Positions 1 to 9,505 of a stretch of 64,000 nt of DNA are shown here, in pieces. Position numbers and translations under genes: made by a program. Positions within the stretch are counted from its first letter, which is position 1. Each line of letters starts with the position of its first letter. Source of the stretch: JAQBQB01 sp963757185 (GTDB lineage Bacteria; Gemmatimonadota; Gemmatimonadetes; Gemmatimonadales; Gemmatimonadaceae); contig CAVWQI010000002.1 in the NCBI GenBank assembly GCA_963757185.1, forward strand, positions 248,001 through 312,000, given 5' to 3'. Under the pieces are notes generated by a model, which saw nothing but the letters and a program-made list of their open reading frames with translations, did not search any database and was not told the origin of the DNA.

Positions 1-2565
1 GAGCGTCTCGACTACGAGCTCGGCGTCATCACCAAGACCGGCTACGCCGGCTACTTCCTCATCGTCGCCGACTTCATCAAGGCGGCGCGCGATCGCGGCA
101 TACCTGTGGGACCTGGCCGCGGATCTGCAGCGGGCTCGCTCGTCGCGTATTCGTTGCGCATCACCGACGTCGATCCGCTCTTCTACGACCTCCTGTTCGA
201 GCGCTTCCTCAATCCGGAACGCGTCTCGATGCCCGACGTCGACGTGGACTTCTGCTTCGAGCGGCGCGGCGAGGTGATCGAGTACGTGCGGCAGAAGTAC
301 GGGCGCGAGTCCGTCTGCCAGATCGTGACGTTCGGAACGATGAAGTCGCGCGCGGCCATCAAGGACGTCGGCCGCACGCTCGGTTTCACTCCGGCGGAGA
401 CAGACTCGCTCGCCAAGCTGATTCCGAATCAGCCGAATTTCTCGCTGACCGTCAAAGAGGCGATCGAAAAGCTCGACGACGTCGGCCGCCTCTATCGCAC
501 CGACGAGCGGTATCGTCAGTTGCTCGACTACGCGGCCGCGCTCGAGGGACTCTCGCGGCACACGGGCGTCCACGCCGCCGGCGTCGTCATCGCGCCGGGA
601 CCGGTGGACGACTACGTGCCCATCTGCACGCAGTCCACCAAGGGCGCCGGCTCGGTCGACGAAGAGCAGGTGATCGTGAGCCAGTACGACATGAACTGTC
701 TCGAGCACGCGGGCATGCTCAAGATGGACTTCCTCGGCCTCACGACGCTCACCGTATTGCACGACGCGCTCGCGGCGATCGAGCAGCGGCACGGCACGGC
801 GCCGGATCTGAACACGATCCCGATGGACGACCCGCTCGTCTACAGCATGCTTCGCGCGGGCCGCACGGTCGGCGTTTTTCAGTTCGAATCTCCGCTGGCG
901 ACGGATCTGCTCCGCGGGATGCGCTGCGACCGGTTCGACGACCTCGTCGCGTCGAACGCGCTGATGCGCCCCGGCCCGCTCGACGCCGGGATGCATCGCG
1001 TCTACCAGCGACGCAAGCGCGGCGAGGAGCCGGTCTCATACGCGCTCCCCGAGCTTCAGCAGATTCTCGAGCCGACGTACGGCGTCATCACCTACCAGGA
1101 ACAGGTGATGCGCATCGCGCAGCTTCTGGCGGGGATTTCGCTCGCCGAAGCCGACGTCCTCCGCAAGGCGGTCGGCAAGAAGGACGCGGAGCTCATTCGC
1201 GTGGAGCTGGGCAAGTTCGTAGAAAAGGCCGTGGCGCGAGGGTACGACCGTCGCGTCATCGAAGAGCTGGCGGGGCAGATCGAGACCTTTGGGCGTTACG
1301 GCTTCAACAAGTCGCACTCCGTCGCTTACTCGGTCATCTCGTATCACACTGCGTGGCTCAAGGTCCATTACCCGGCCGAGTTCATGGCCGCGCTGCTTTC
1401 GTCGTCGATCGGCGACACCGACAGCGTCGTGAAGTTCATCAACGAGGCGCGCGAGCTGGGGATCGAGGTACTCGCGCCCGACGTCAACGAGTCGGGCTAC
1501 AAGTTCACCGTCGTCGGCGACAAGCGGATCCGGTTTGGCCTCGGCGCGATTCGAACCGTCGGCCGAACGGCGATCGACGCGATGTTGGCCGCCCGCTCGG
1601 AGAAACCTTTCACTTCGTTCCATGATTTCTGCGAACGCGTGGACCTCCGTCTCTGCAACAGGCGCGTGATCGAGGCGCTGATCGCGTCGGGCGCGCTCGA
1701 CAACCTTGGCGGGCACCGAGCCCAGTACTGGGCGGTGCTCGACAGCGCGCTTGGCGAAGCGTCGCTCAAGCAGCAGGAGGCGGCCGTCGGCCAGTTCTCG
1801 CTGCTTGGCGGCGTCGACGAGTCGACGTCGGTCGCCAGGCCGCACGTGCTGCCGAACATCGCCCCGTTGGGCGAGTCCGAGCGTCTCACGAAAGAAAAGG
1901 AGATCCTCGGCTTTTATATCTCGGGACACCCCTTGGAGCCGTTCCGTGTGGAGTGCGAGCTGTTCGCGACGCACACGGTTTCGGAGCTCGGGAAGTGGAC
2001 GGATCAGCCCCTCGCCCTGGGTGTTGTTGTGACCGCTGTCAAGAGGCAAATCAGCCGGAAATCGGGCGCCGAGTTCGCACGGTTGACAGTCGAGGATTTT
2101 TCGGGATCTTCGGAAGTTCTGGTGTTCCCGGAAGCTTGGACGATGTTGAGCGACCGGGTGAAGACGGATGTCCCCGTTCTGCTCAAAGGCAGCTACTCGC
2201 GGCGCGACCAGGACGCCGACAACCCGACGTTCATCGTCGAGTCGCTCACTCCGCTTGTGGAGAAGCGGCTGAACGGGGAGGTGGCGGTCGCGATCGATCT
2301 CCAGTCCGGAGATTCGCTCACGCCGGACGTGATGCGGGACGTGCGGGTGGTGGTCGAGACGCACGCGACGGCGAACGTGACTTCGCCGCCGCTCGAGGTG
2401 CAGTGGATCGACGGAAGCGGTTCACGGGCGAGACTCAAATCGCGCTCGTTGAAGTTGGCGGCCTCTCAAGCCGCGTTGCGCGATCTGCGCCAGTTGCTCG
2501 GCGAGGATCGGGTGCGGGTCGTACGTGCGGGTGGAGGTGTGGGGGGGAACGCCGAGAGGAACTGA
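1..2565 (+). CDS. dnaE: DNA polymerase III subunit alpha (5' end outside window)
   Basis: Catalytic subunit of the replicative DNA polymerase, acting at the fork. The frame is open from base 1, so the gene begins before the window; 854 residues are visible, and the PHP domain and part of the palm are missing. The visible part starts in the conserved block ending VGPGRGSAAGSLVAY, followed by the palm motif PDVDVDFC (about 229-255), which carries the catalytic aspartates. The fingers block includes GVITYQEQVM and FNKSHSVAYS. A late OB-fold segment (LGVVVTAVKRQISRKSG, about 2020-2140) and a DnaE-type C-terminal domain follow. The stop is 1 bp before the accA start, so co-transcription is likely; the dnaE-accA order is also known from enterobacteria. 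The C-terminal layout fits DnaE rather than PolC. Very sure of identity. Confidence 0.97.
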   Translation, partial: ERLDYELGVITKTGYAGYFLIVADFIKAARDRGIPVGPGRGSAAGSLVAYSLRITDVDPLFYDLLFERFLNPERVSMPDVDVDFCFERRGEVIEYVRQKYGRESVCQIVTFGTMKSRAAIKDVGRTLGFTPAETDSLAKLIPNQPNFSLTVKEAIEKLDDVGRLYRTDERYRQLLDYAAALEGLSRHTGVHAAGVVIAPGPVDDYVPICTQSTKGAGSVDEEQVIVSQYDMNCLEHAGMLKMDFLGLTTLTVLHDALAAIEQRHGTAPDLNTIPMDDPLVYSMLRAGRTVGVFQFESPLATDLLRGMRCDRFDDLVASNALMRPGPLDAGMHRVYQRRKRGEEPVSYALPELQQILEPTYGVITYQEQVMRIAQLLAGISLAEADVLRKAVGKKDAELIRVELGKFVEKAVARGYDRRVIEELAGQIETFGRYGFNKSHSVAYSVISYHTAWLKVHYPAEFMAALLSSSIGDTDSVVKFINEARELGIEVLAPDVNESGYKFTVVGDKRIRFGLGAIRTVGRTAIDAMLAARSEKPFTSFHDFCERVDLRLCNRRVIEALIASGALDNLGGHRAQYWAVLDSALGEASLKQQEAAVGQFSLLGGVDESTSVARPHVLPNIAPLGESERLTKEKEILGFYISGHPLEPFRVECELFATHTVSELGKWTDQPLALGVVVTAVKRQISRKSGAEFARLTVEDFSGSSEVLVFPEAWTMLSDRVKTDVPVLLKGSYSRRDQDADNPTFIVESLTPLVEKRLNGEVAVAIDLQSGDSLTPDVMRDVRVVVETHATANVTSPPLEVQWIDGSGSRARLKSRSLKLAASQAALRDLRQLLGEDRVRVVRAGGGVGGNAERN

Positions 2566-2566
2566 C

Positions 2567-3535
2567 GTGGGCACTTCTGCAACACTGGACTTCGAAAAAC
2601 CGATCGTCGAGCTGGAGAAGCAGATCGACGAGCTGAAGAGGCTCGCCGGCGGCCAGCAACTCGACGTCAACGACGAGATCGCGCCGCTCGAGCGCAAGCT
2701 GGCTGATCTGCGCGAGGAGATCTACAAGAACCTCTCGCCGTGGCAGCGCGTGCAGGTCGCGCGCAGCGCGAAGCGTCCGTTCACGCTCGACTACATCCAG
2801 CACGCCTTCACGGACTTCATCGAACTGCACGGCGACCGCGCCTTCCGGGAGGATGCGGCGATCGTCGGCGGTTGGGCGCGCCTCGACGGCGAGACGATCA
2901 TGGTCGTCGGCCACCAGCGCGGCCGCGACACGAAGGAGATTCTCAAGCGCAACTTCGGGATGCCCCACCCCGAGGGTTATCGCAAGGCGCTGCGTCTCAT
3001 GAAGCTCGCCGAGAAGTTTTCGGTCCCGGTGATCACGTTCATCGACACGATGGGCGCGTGGGCGGGCTTGGGCGCGGAGGAGCGCGGCCAGTCGGAGGCG
3101 ATCGCGCGCAACCTGTTCGAGATGAGCAGGCTCGAGGTGCCCATCATCGCCACGGTGATTGGCGAAGGCGGCTCCGGCGGCGCCCTCGCGCTCGGCGTAT
3201 CCGACCGCACGAACATGCTCGAGAACGCCGTCTACTCGGTCATTACGGTCGAGGGGTGCGCGTCCATTCTATGGAAGGACGGCAAGAGCCAGGAATTGCG
3301 CGAAAAGGCGGCCTCCGCCCTCCGCATCACGGCGCAGGATCTCCACGAGCTGCGCGTAATCGACGAGATTATTCCTGAGCCGCCAGGCGGTGCGCACTCG
3401 AACCACGAGGCCGCGGCCGCCAACGTTCACGACACCCTCGTGCGCCAGCTCGAGGACCTGCGCCGGTACAAGCCGGACAAACTGGTTCGGCGGCGACGAG
3501 AGAAGTTTTTGCGAATCGGACAGTATCTGGAATGA
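2567..3535 (+). CDS. accA: Acetyl-CoA carboxylase carboxyltransferase subunit alpha
   Basis: Alpha subunit of the carboxyltransferase that moves CO2 from biotin to acetyl-CoA, giving malonyl-CoA for fatty acid synthesis; it works with AccD, which is not in this window. The 322 residues are close to the 319 of E. coli AccA. An N-terminal coiled coil (LEKQIDELKRLA) precedes the crotonase-like core with FIDTMGAWAGLGAEERGQ and the oxyanion-type IGEGGSGGALALG. I chose GTG at 2567 because GAGAGGA (2554-2560) lies 6 bp upstream. An in-frame ATG at 2525 would overlap dnaE by 41 bp and add 14 residues with no resemblance to AccA. Probably co-transcribed with dnaE. Confidence 0.96.
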   Translation: MGTSATLDFEKPIVELEKQIDELKRLAGGQQLDVNDEIAPLERKLADLREEIYKNLSPWQRVQVARSAKRPFTLDYIQHAFTDFIELHGDRAFREDAAIVGGWARLDGETIMVVGHQRGRDTKEILKRNFGMPHPEGYRKALRLMKLAEKFSVPVITFIDTMGAWAGLGAEERGQSEAIARNLFEMSRLEVPIIATVIGEGGSGGALALGVSDRTNMLENAVYSVITVEGCASILWKDGKSQELREKAASALRITAQDLHELRVIDEIIPEPPGGAHSNHEAAAANVHDTLVRQLEDLRRYKPDKLVRRRREKFLRIGQYLE

Positions 3536-3540
3536 CCGCT

Positions 3541-3627
3541 GAACAGCTAAACGGCTGGACAGCTCGACGGCCATACCGTCGGTTCCCGTCTGCCTGTCCA
3601 GCTGTCTAGCCGTCGAGCCGTCAAGCC
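3541..3627. repeat. Word-like inverted repeat between accA and ricT
   Basis: The whole accA-ricT gap is built from variants of the words CTGTCCAGC, AGCCGTC and GACAGCTCGACGG. The left half (GGCTGGACAGCTCGACGG) is an imperfect reverse complement of the right half (CTGTCCAGCTGTCTAGCCGTC). The element runs to the base before the ricT ATG, so ricT has no recognisable Shine-Dalgarno sequence. Related words occur at 4648-4682, 12687-12722, 18976-19065 and 60607-60642. Confidence 0.7.
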
Positions 3628-4845
3628 ATGTCTCACCTCATCGAAGTCGCCTTCAAAGGCAATCGAAAGGACTTCTTCCTCTGGGAATCCGAGGAGGCGC
3701 CGCCGCTCAAGTCGGCGGTGATCGTCGACGCCGACCGGGGTGAGGACCTCGGCCGCGTTCACGCCGTCGGCGAGCTGGCCCACAAGCGAAACGCCGGCGT
3801 GCCGCACGGGTACGGCAACGCGGGCACCACGAAAAAGGCTCGCCGGCTGGCGAGCCGCGACGACGTGCGTCGCGCCGACGACCTGCGAACCCAGGACGAC
3901 GACGCCCGCCGCCGCGCCATGGAGCGGGTGAACGCGAACAAGCTGGCGATGAAGCTGTCCGACGCCGAGTGGCAGTGGGACCGCAAGAAGCTCACGCTCT
4001 ATTTCACCGCCGAGAAGCGAATCGACTTCCGCGCGCTCGTGCGCGAGTTGGCGTCGATGTTCCGCACGAGGATCGAGCTCAAACAGATCGGCGTGCGCGA
4101 TGAAGCGAAGCGGCTCGACGGCGTCGGCCGTTGCGGCCGCCAGTATTGCTCGGCGTCGTGGCTGCCGGAGCTGCGACCTGTGAACCTGGGCGTCGCCAAG
4201 GATCAGCGTCTGTCGCTGAACCCGTCGCAGATCTCCGGCGCGTGCGGGCGCCTGATGTGTTGCCTCCGCTACGAGCACGAGTTCTACGTGCAGAGCCGCA
4301 AGCGATTCCCGAAGGAGGGCAAGATCGTGAAGACAAAAGTTGGCGAGGAGAAGGTCGTCGCCAACGACATCTTTCGTGAACGCGTCACGCTGCGCAGCGA
4401 CGACGGCGAGCAGCGAACGATTCTGCTCCTCGACCTCCGCGCCGAGGCCGAGGAAGTCGGCGCGCCGCTTCCGTTCGCGCCAGGTCCGAGGATCGTGACG
4501 CTCGACGAGCACGAGGAGGACATCGTGCTCGAGGAGGCCGTCGTCGCGGAGCGCGTCGTCATTCTCGGACCGTTGGATGAGGGCGGACAGGTGGACGGGT
4601 GGACGGATGAACCGGAGGAGGCAGAGGACACAGCAGAAACGCAGGAGCCGTCAAGCCGTCAAGCCGTCCAGCCGTCCAGCGACCCATCAGCGCAGCAAAC
4701 CACCAGCCCGCCCGACGATCACATCAAGCGCCCGCGGCGTCGGCGCGGTCGGCGCGGCGGGAGACGCAATCGGCCTGGAGGCAGTGGCGGCGACGGCGGA
4801 ACGTCCGGCGGCGCTGACGACGGCACGCCGCCCGGCGGCGCTTGA
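3628..4845 (+). CDS. ricT: RicT/YaaT-like PSP1-domain protein with basic C-terminal tail
   Basis: PSP1-domain protein of the RicT (YaaT) family. In Bacillus, RicT forms a Y-complex with RicA and RicF that promotes RNase Y-dependent mRNA processing; the role here is inferred by family. The 405 residues contain the PSP1 core to about residue 250. Family cysteines are C169 and C174 (CGRQYC) and C206, C211 and C212 (CGRLMCC), likely Fe-S or metal ligands. After about residue 310 the protein turns into a low-complexity tail (VDGWTDEPEE, PSSRQAVQPSS) ending in an Arg/Gly-rich stretch (RPRRRRGRRGGRR). Much of this tail is encoded by the repeat words seen in intergenic regions. The stop overlaps the metG ATG (TGATG), so translation is probably coupled. 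Confidence 0.88.
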   Translation: MSHLIEVAFKGNRKDFFLWESEEAPPLKSAVIVDADRGEDLGRVHAVGELAHKRNAGVPHGYGNAGTTKKARRLASRDDVRRADDLRTQDDDARRRAMERVNANKLAMKLSDAEWQWDRKKLTLYFTAEKRIDFRALVRELASMFRTRIELKQIGVRDEAKRLDGVGRCGRQYCSASWLPELRPVNLGVAKDQRLSLNPSQISGACGRLMCCLRYEHEFYVQSRKRFPKEGKIVKTKVGEEKVVANDIFRERVTLRSDDGEQRTILLLDLRAEAEEVGAPLPFAPGPRIVTLDEHEEDIVLEEAVVAERVVILGPLDEGGQVDGWTDEPEEAEDTAETQEPSSRQAVQPSSDPSAQQTTSPPDDHIKRPRRRRGRRGGRRNRPGGSGGDGGTSGGADDGTPPGGA

Positions 4846-6386
4846 TGGGCAAGTTCTACCTCACGACCGCGATCGACTACGCGAACGGCGATCCGCACAT
4901 CGGGCACGCGTACGAGAAGATCGGCGCCGACACCATCGCGCGGTATCGCCGCATGCGGGGTGACGACGTCTACTTCCTGACGGGCCTCGACGAACACGGG
5001 CAGAAGGTCGCGCAAGCCGCCGCGGAGCGCGGCATTTCGCCGCAAGAATTCGTCGACGGAATCGCCGGTCACTTCGAGGAGATGTGGCGCCGGCTCTCGA
5101 TCTCGTACGATCGCTTCATGCGGACGACGGGCGACGACCACAAGCGCGGCGTCCGCGCGTTGATCAAACGCATCCACGACTCTACGCCCGACGATTTCTA
5201 CGAGAAGTCGTACGAAGGCTGGTACTGCGTCGGCTGCGAGTTGTTCAAACGCGACGACGAGATCGAGAGCGGCCACTGCGTGCTTCACCCGACGCGCGAG
5301 CTGCAGTGGACGACCGAGCGCAACTGGTTCTTCCGGCTCACGCGCTACGAGCCGTTCCTTCGGCGGCTGTTCGCCGAGCGCCCGGAATTCCTCGAGCCGG
5401 AAACGCGACGTAACGAAATACTCTCGCTGCTCGACCAGGGACTCGAGGACATCTCGATCACGCGGTCGCGGTTGTCGTGGGCCATTCCCTTCCCGCTCCA
5501 ACTCTCCAACGGCGAAGAGCAAGGCACGTGGGTCTGGTTCGACGCGCTGCCGAACTATCTCACGGCGACAGGCTTCCCCGAGAAGCGCTACCACGACCGC
5601 TGGCCCGCGCAGCTGCACGTCATCGGAAAGGACATCACGCGGCTTCACACCGTCGTGTGGCCGGCGATGCTGCAAGCCGCCGAGCTGCCGCTTCCCGAGC
5701 GCGTCTGGGCGCACGGCTTCGTGCTGCTCGGCGGCGAGCGGTTCAGCAAATCGGCCGGAGTCCGCCTCGACGTCGACGAAGCGATCACTCGATACGGCGC
5801 CGACGCGCTGCGCTACTTCCTGCTGCGCGAAGTCGCGTTCGATACCGATGGAAGCTTTTCGTTCGAGCGGTACGACGAGCGCTACACCTCCGACCTCGCG
5901 AACTCACTCGGCAACTTGGCGAGCCGCGCCATCTCGATGGTCGAGAAGTACTGCGAGGGTACGGTCCCGCTTGGTGCGACGATGGACCTCGATCGCGCCG
6001 ACGCCGCCGATCTCGCCGAGTATCACGGCGCGCTCGATGGTAGCCGCGGCTTCCTGCTGCACGAAGGCCTCAAGCGCGTGATGTCTTGCGTGTCGCGCGG
6101 CAACGAATTCGTGCAGTCGCAACAGCCCTGGGCGCTCGCGAAAAAGCCGGAGTCGCGCGGCGAGCTCGAACGCGTGCTGGCCGCGATCGTCCGGCAGCTG
6201 GCCCGCCACGCGATTTACCTCGCGCCGTTCATGCCGAACAAGGCGCAGGAACTATGGACGCAGATCGGCGGACCGGGGCGAGTCGAGGAACAGCGATTCG
6301 ACGACGCGAAAACGCTTGACGTCGCCGGATGGCGCGTCGCGAAAGGCCCGTCGTTGTTCCCCAAGCCCACGCCCAGCGTCGACTGA
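4845..6386 (+). CDS. metG: Methionyl-tRNA synthetase
   Basis: Class I aminoacyl-tRNA synthetase charging tRNA-Met in the cytoplasm. The 513 residues include the nucleotide-binding motif PHIGHAY near the N-terminus and the KMSKS-equivalent RFSKSAG near residue 300, with the family-typical WVWFDALPNYLT and HVIGKDITRLHTVVWPAML. A CxxC-type knob is partly present (YCVGCELF, then GHC). The anticodon-binding helical domain ends the protein, and there is no C-terminal EMAP/tRBD extension. ATG at 4845 shares a base with the ricT TGA. A TTG three bases earlier would add one Met and is less likely. Its tail faces lemA head-on, with 25 bp between. Confidence 0.96.
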   Translation: MGKFYLTTAIDYANGDPHIGHAYEKIGADTIARYRRMRGDDVYFLTGLDEHGQKVAQAAAERGISPQEFVDGIAGHFEEMWRRLSISYDRFMRTTGDDHKRGVRALIKRIHDSTPDDFYEKSYEGWYCVGCELFKRDDEIESGHCVLHPTRELQWTTERNWFFRLTRYEPFLRRLFAERPEFLEPETRRNEILSLLDQGLEDISITRSRLSWAIPFPLQLSNGEEQGTWVWFDALPNYLTATGFPEKRYHDRWPAQLHVIGKDITRLHTVVWPAMLQAAELPLPERVWAHGFVLLGGERFSKSAGVRLDVDEAITRYGADALRYFLLREVAFDTDGSFSFERYDERYTSDLANSLGNLASRAISMVEKYCEGTVPLGATMDLDRADAADLAEYHGALDGSRGFLLHEGLKRVMSCVSRGNEFVQSQQPWALAKKPESRGELERVLAAIVRQLARHAIYLAPFMPNKAQELWTQIGGPGRVEEQRFDDAKTLDVAGWRVAKGPSLFPKPTPSVD

Positions 6387-6411
6387 CGGCTCGGCGTTGG
6401 GGCTCGGGTCT

Positions 6412-6996
6412 CTACGGTTTCGCGGGCGGCGTCGCGGCGGGCTTCGAGAAATCGACCGTGGGCGGTCCTTGCTGCGCCGACGCATTCGCCGTGAAATACT
6501 TCCGGTCCTTCGCGCCCGTGACCTTCGCGGTCAACACGGCCGGGAATTGGCGGATGTACGCGTTGTACTGCTGCACGGCCTGGTTGTAGTCGTTGCGCGA
6601 AACGGCGATCCGATTCTCCGTACCGGTCAGCTCGTCCTGCAAGCGAATGAAGCTCTGATCGGCCTTCAGATTCGGGTACGCCTCGACGTTGATCGAAAGA
6701 CGGCTTAGTGACGCCGTGAGCTGTGCGTCGGCGTTGGCCATGGCGGCCGGGTCGTGTGACTGAATTGCGTTCACGAGACCGGAACGCGCTTGCACGACTT
6801 CGTTCAGCGTCTGCTCCTCGTGCGTCGCGTATCCCTTGACCGTGTTGACGAGGTTCGGGATCAGATCGGCGCGTCGCTGCAGCTGCACCTCGATCTGTCC
6901 CTGCGCCGAGTTGGCCTGCTCGTCGAGCCGCTGAATTGTGTTGTACCCGCACGATGCGAGCAGCGGCAGCAGCAAAAGGGCGAGCCAGCGTTTCAT
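6412..6996 (-). CDS. lemA: LemA family lipoprotein
   Basis: LemA-type membrane-anchored coiled-coil protein, 194 residues; molecular role unclear in the family. MKRWLALLLLPLLASC is a lipoprotein signal with lipobox LASC. The LemA core follows, with RRADLIPNLVNTVKGYATHE and the helical run to YNAYIRQFPAVL. I start at 6996 because the longer in-frame start (7077) adds 27 residues before the signal peptide and overlaps the upstream gene; GGAG lies about 9 bp before 6996. It is the last gene of a minus-strand set TPM - nucleotidyltransferase-like - LemA. LemA/TPM neighbours are common in bacteria. Confidence 0.9.
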   Translation of the reverse strand: MKRWLALLLLPLLASCGYNTIQRLDEQANSAQGQIEVQLQRRADLIPNLVNTVKGYATHEEQTLNEVVQARSGLVNAIQSHDPAAMANADAQLTASLSRLSINVEAYPNLKADQSFIRLQDELTGTENRIAVSRNDYNQAVQQYNAYIRQFPAVLTAKVTGAKDRKYFTANASAQQGPPTVDFSKPAATPPAKP

Positions 6997-7073
6997 TGTC
7001 GTGCTCCGAGACGAACTGTGGGTGGAATGACCTGCCCTCACACTACGCAACACGGCCGAGCCGGGTGACAGTG

Positions 7074-7793
7074 TCACCCAACTGGCTGATAATGGTCGAG
7101 ATACGCCACCAGGCGCTCCACCCCCCGCAGGTAGCCGGCCAGCACTTCACCGGACTCGGCGGGCTTGAGGGCAGGATCGCCGCGGATGTGTCGCACGACT
7201 CGGGCAAAGGGAACGGCGTCGAACCCCGCCCGCTGCGCGACCGCCTCCACCAGCTCGATGTTGTCCTTTGGCGGATGCCCGCCGTGTAAGCGGAGGAACG
7301 CGCGGAAGACGATCAGAATTGGGCTCAGGCTCGTCGCCAATAGGTCGAGCTCGCGCTCAGGGTCGTTCCCCGCGCCGAGCAATCCCTGTCGCAGACGGAT
7401 CAACTTCCCCATCGTTTCCTGCTCGAGCTGAAGCCTCAGATCCTTCATATCAACTCGGATCCCATCAAAGGGCGGCTCGCCGTGCAGCACCCTGTGTCTG
7501 TCGAGAATGTCCGCGTACTCCATCGGGAAGATGTCGGCGGATCCCGCCCATTCTTCGCGCGTGAGCGTGAGGGGCGCGTGGTTGCCGGCGTCGACCCAGG
7601 CCCTCGACGCCGCCGACGCCGCGCGCAGCCGCGATGCGTCGAGCGAGTCGACGATCACGAGCACGTTGTGATCCTGCTTCTTGGCGCCCGGTTCACCGCC
7701 CGCGGACGAGCCGTAGAGCACGATCGAGCGGAGCGCCGTTCCATACGCGGCGCGCAACTGCTTCACGAGTTCGTCGAGTGTCATTCGCGCCAT
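7074..7793 (-). CDS. Nucleotidyltransferase-fold protein with altered active site
   Basis: 239-residue cytoplasmic protein. Residues 20-50 show the polymerase-beta-type nucleotidyltransferase signature IVLYGSSAGGE. The following acidic motif, normally DxD in enzymes of this fold, reads DHNVLVIVD, with Asn at the second position; D55 could be the third carboxylate. The rest is helical (about 110-239) and may be a substrate-binding or four-helix domain. ATG at 7793 is 3 bp after the TPM stop, so it is translated in the same operon; another start at 7784 is possible. Function unknown; enzyme activity is doubtful unless Asn is tolerated. Confidence 0.72.
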   Translation of the reverse strand: MARMTLDELVKQLRAAYGTALRSIVLYGSSAGGEPGAKKQDHNVLVIVDSLDASRLRAASAASRAWVDAGNHAPLTLTREEWAGSADIFPMEYADILDRHRVLHGEPPFDGIRVDMKDLRLQLEQETMGKLIRLRQGLLGAGNDPERELDLLATSLSPILIVFRAFLRLHGGHPPKDNIELVEAVAQRAGFDAVPFARVVRHIRGDPALKPAESGEVLAGYLRGVERLVAYLDHYQPVG

Positions 7794-7796
7794 GGG

Positions 7797-8651
<855 letters not shown>

Positions 8652-8761
8652 GGTCGAAGGCTATCCCGCTCCTTCCCCGGGTGGAAGCGGCCATCGGCCG
8701 GGCGGCGCGCAACGTTCTGATTTGGCGGGTGTCGCGCCGGCACGTAGATTCAAGGACGACA

Positions 8762-9478
8762 ATGTCATACCGTTCGATTGGAAGCTTGCGGCGGGTCGCC
8801 GTCGAACTGGCGGCTGCCCTTCTATTGGTAGCGGCGTGTTCCCGCGGCGACGCTGCCGGGTCATCCGGCAAATCGGCGGCGGCCGTCGCCAGCACGGCGT
8901 CCGCCGCGGTGCCGGCCACCGCCGGCGCGGCGGATTCGATCAACGTGCGAGCCGACCGCGGCCGCATACTCGGCGACTCGAACGCGAAAGTCTGGCTGGT
9001 GATGGCCAGCGACTTTCAGTGCCCGTTCTGCAAACAGTGGCACGACTCGTCGTTCTCGAACATCGTGCAGAAATACGTGAAGTCGGGGCGCGTGCGGATG
9101 GCGTACCTCAACATGCCGCTCAGCATTCACCAGTTCGCCGTGCCGGCGGCCGAAGCTGCGATGTGCGCCTCCGCGCAGGACAAGTTCTGGCCAATGCACG
9201 ATTCGCTCTTCGCGACGCAGAGGATCTGGGAGGTGCTCCAGAGCCCGGCGTCGTTCTTCGACACGCTGGCAAACCACAACCACGTCGACATGGGCCCGTG
9301 GCGGACGTGCGTGTCGCAGCACCTCACACGCCCGCTCATCGAGGCCGACTACGATCGCGCGAGGCAGACGGGCGTGACCTCGACGCCGACCTTCATCGTC
9401 GGCGCCACAAAACTGGCGAGCGCGGACGCCGACGTGGCCGGCGCGCTCGACGCGGCGCTCGCCGCGAAAGGCAAGTAG
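8762..9478 (+). CDS. DsbA-like thioredoxin-fold lipoprotein
   Basis: Extracytoplasmic thiol oxidoreductase of the DsbA/thioredoxin_4 type, 238 residues. The signal peptide ends in lipobox LVAAC and is followed by an Ala/Ser-rich linker. The active site is C87-P-F-C90 in ASDFQCPFCKQWH, and the cis-proline loop is TSTPTFIVG near the C-terminus. The helical insertion contains two more cysteines (AAMCAS, WRTCVS). ATG at 8762 has AAGGA 7 bp upstream; a start at 8681 would put 27 odd residues before the signal peptide. It runs toward waaA with a 27-bp gap. Likely role: disulfide formation or isomerisation in exported proteins, of which this region encodes many. Confidence 0.88.
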   Translation: MSYRSIGSLRRVAVELAAALLLVAACSRGDAAGSSGKSAAAVASTASAAVPATAGAADSINVRADRGRILGDSNAKVWLVMASDFQCPFCKQWHDSSFSNIVQKYVKSGRVRMAYLNMPLSIHQFAVPAAEAAMCASAQDKFWPMHDSLFATQRIWEVLQSPASFFDTLANHNHVDMGPWRTCVSQHLTRPLIEADYDRARQTGVTSTPTFIVGATKLASADADVAGALDAALAAKGK

Positions 9479-9505
9479 CCTCACCGCCGCCTTACTCGCC
9501 ACCGC

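Noticed and set aside
1036..2364. 442-codon open frame antisense to dnaE
   Set aside because: Arg/His/Asp-rich composition, no motif, fully covered by dnaE; typical antisense shadow in GC-rich DNA.
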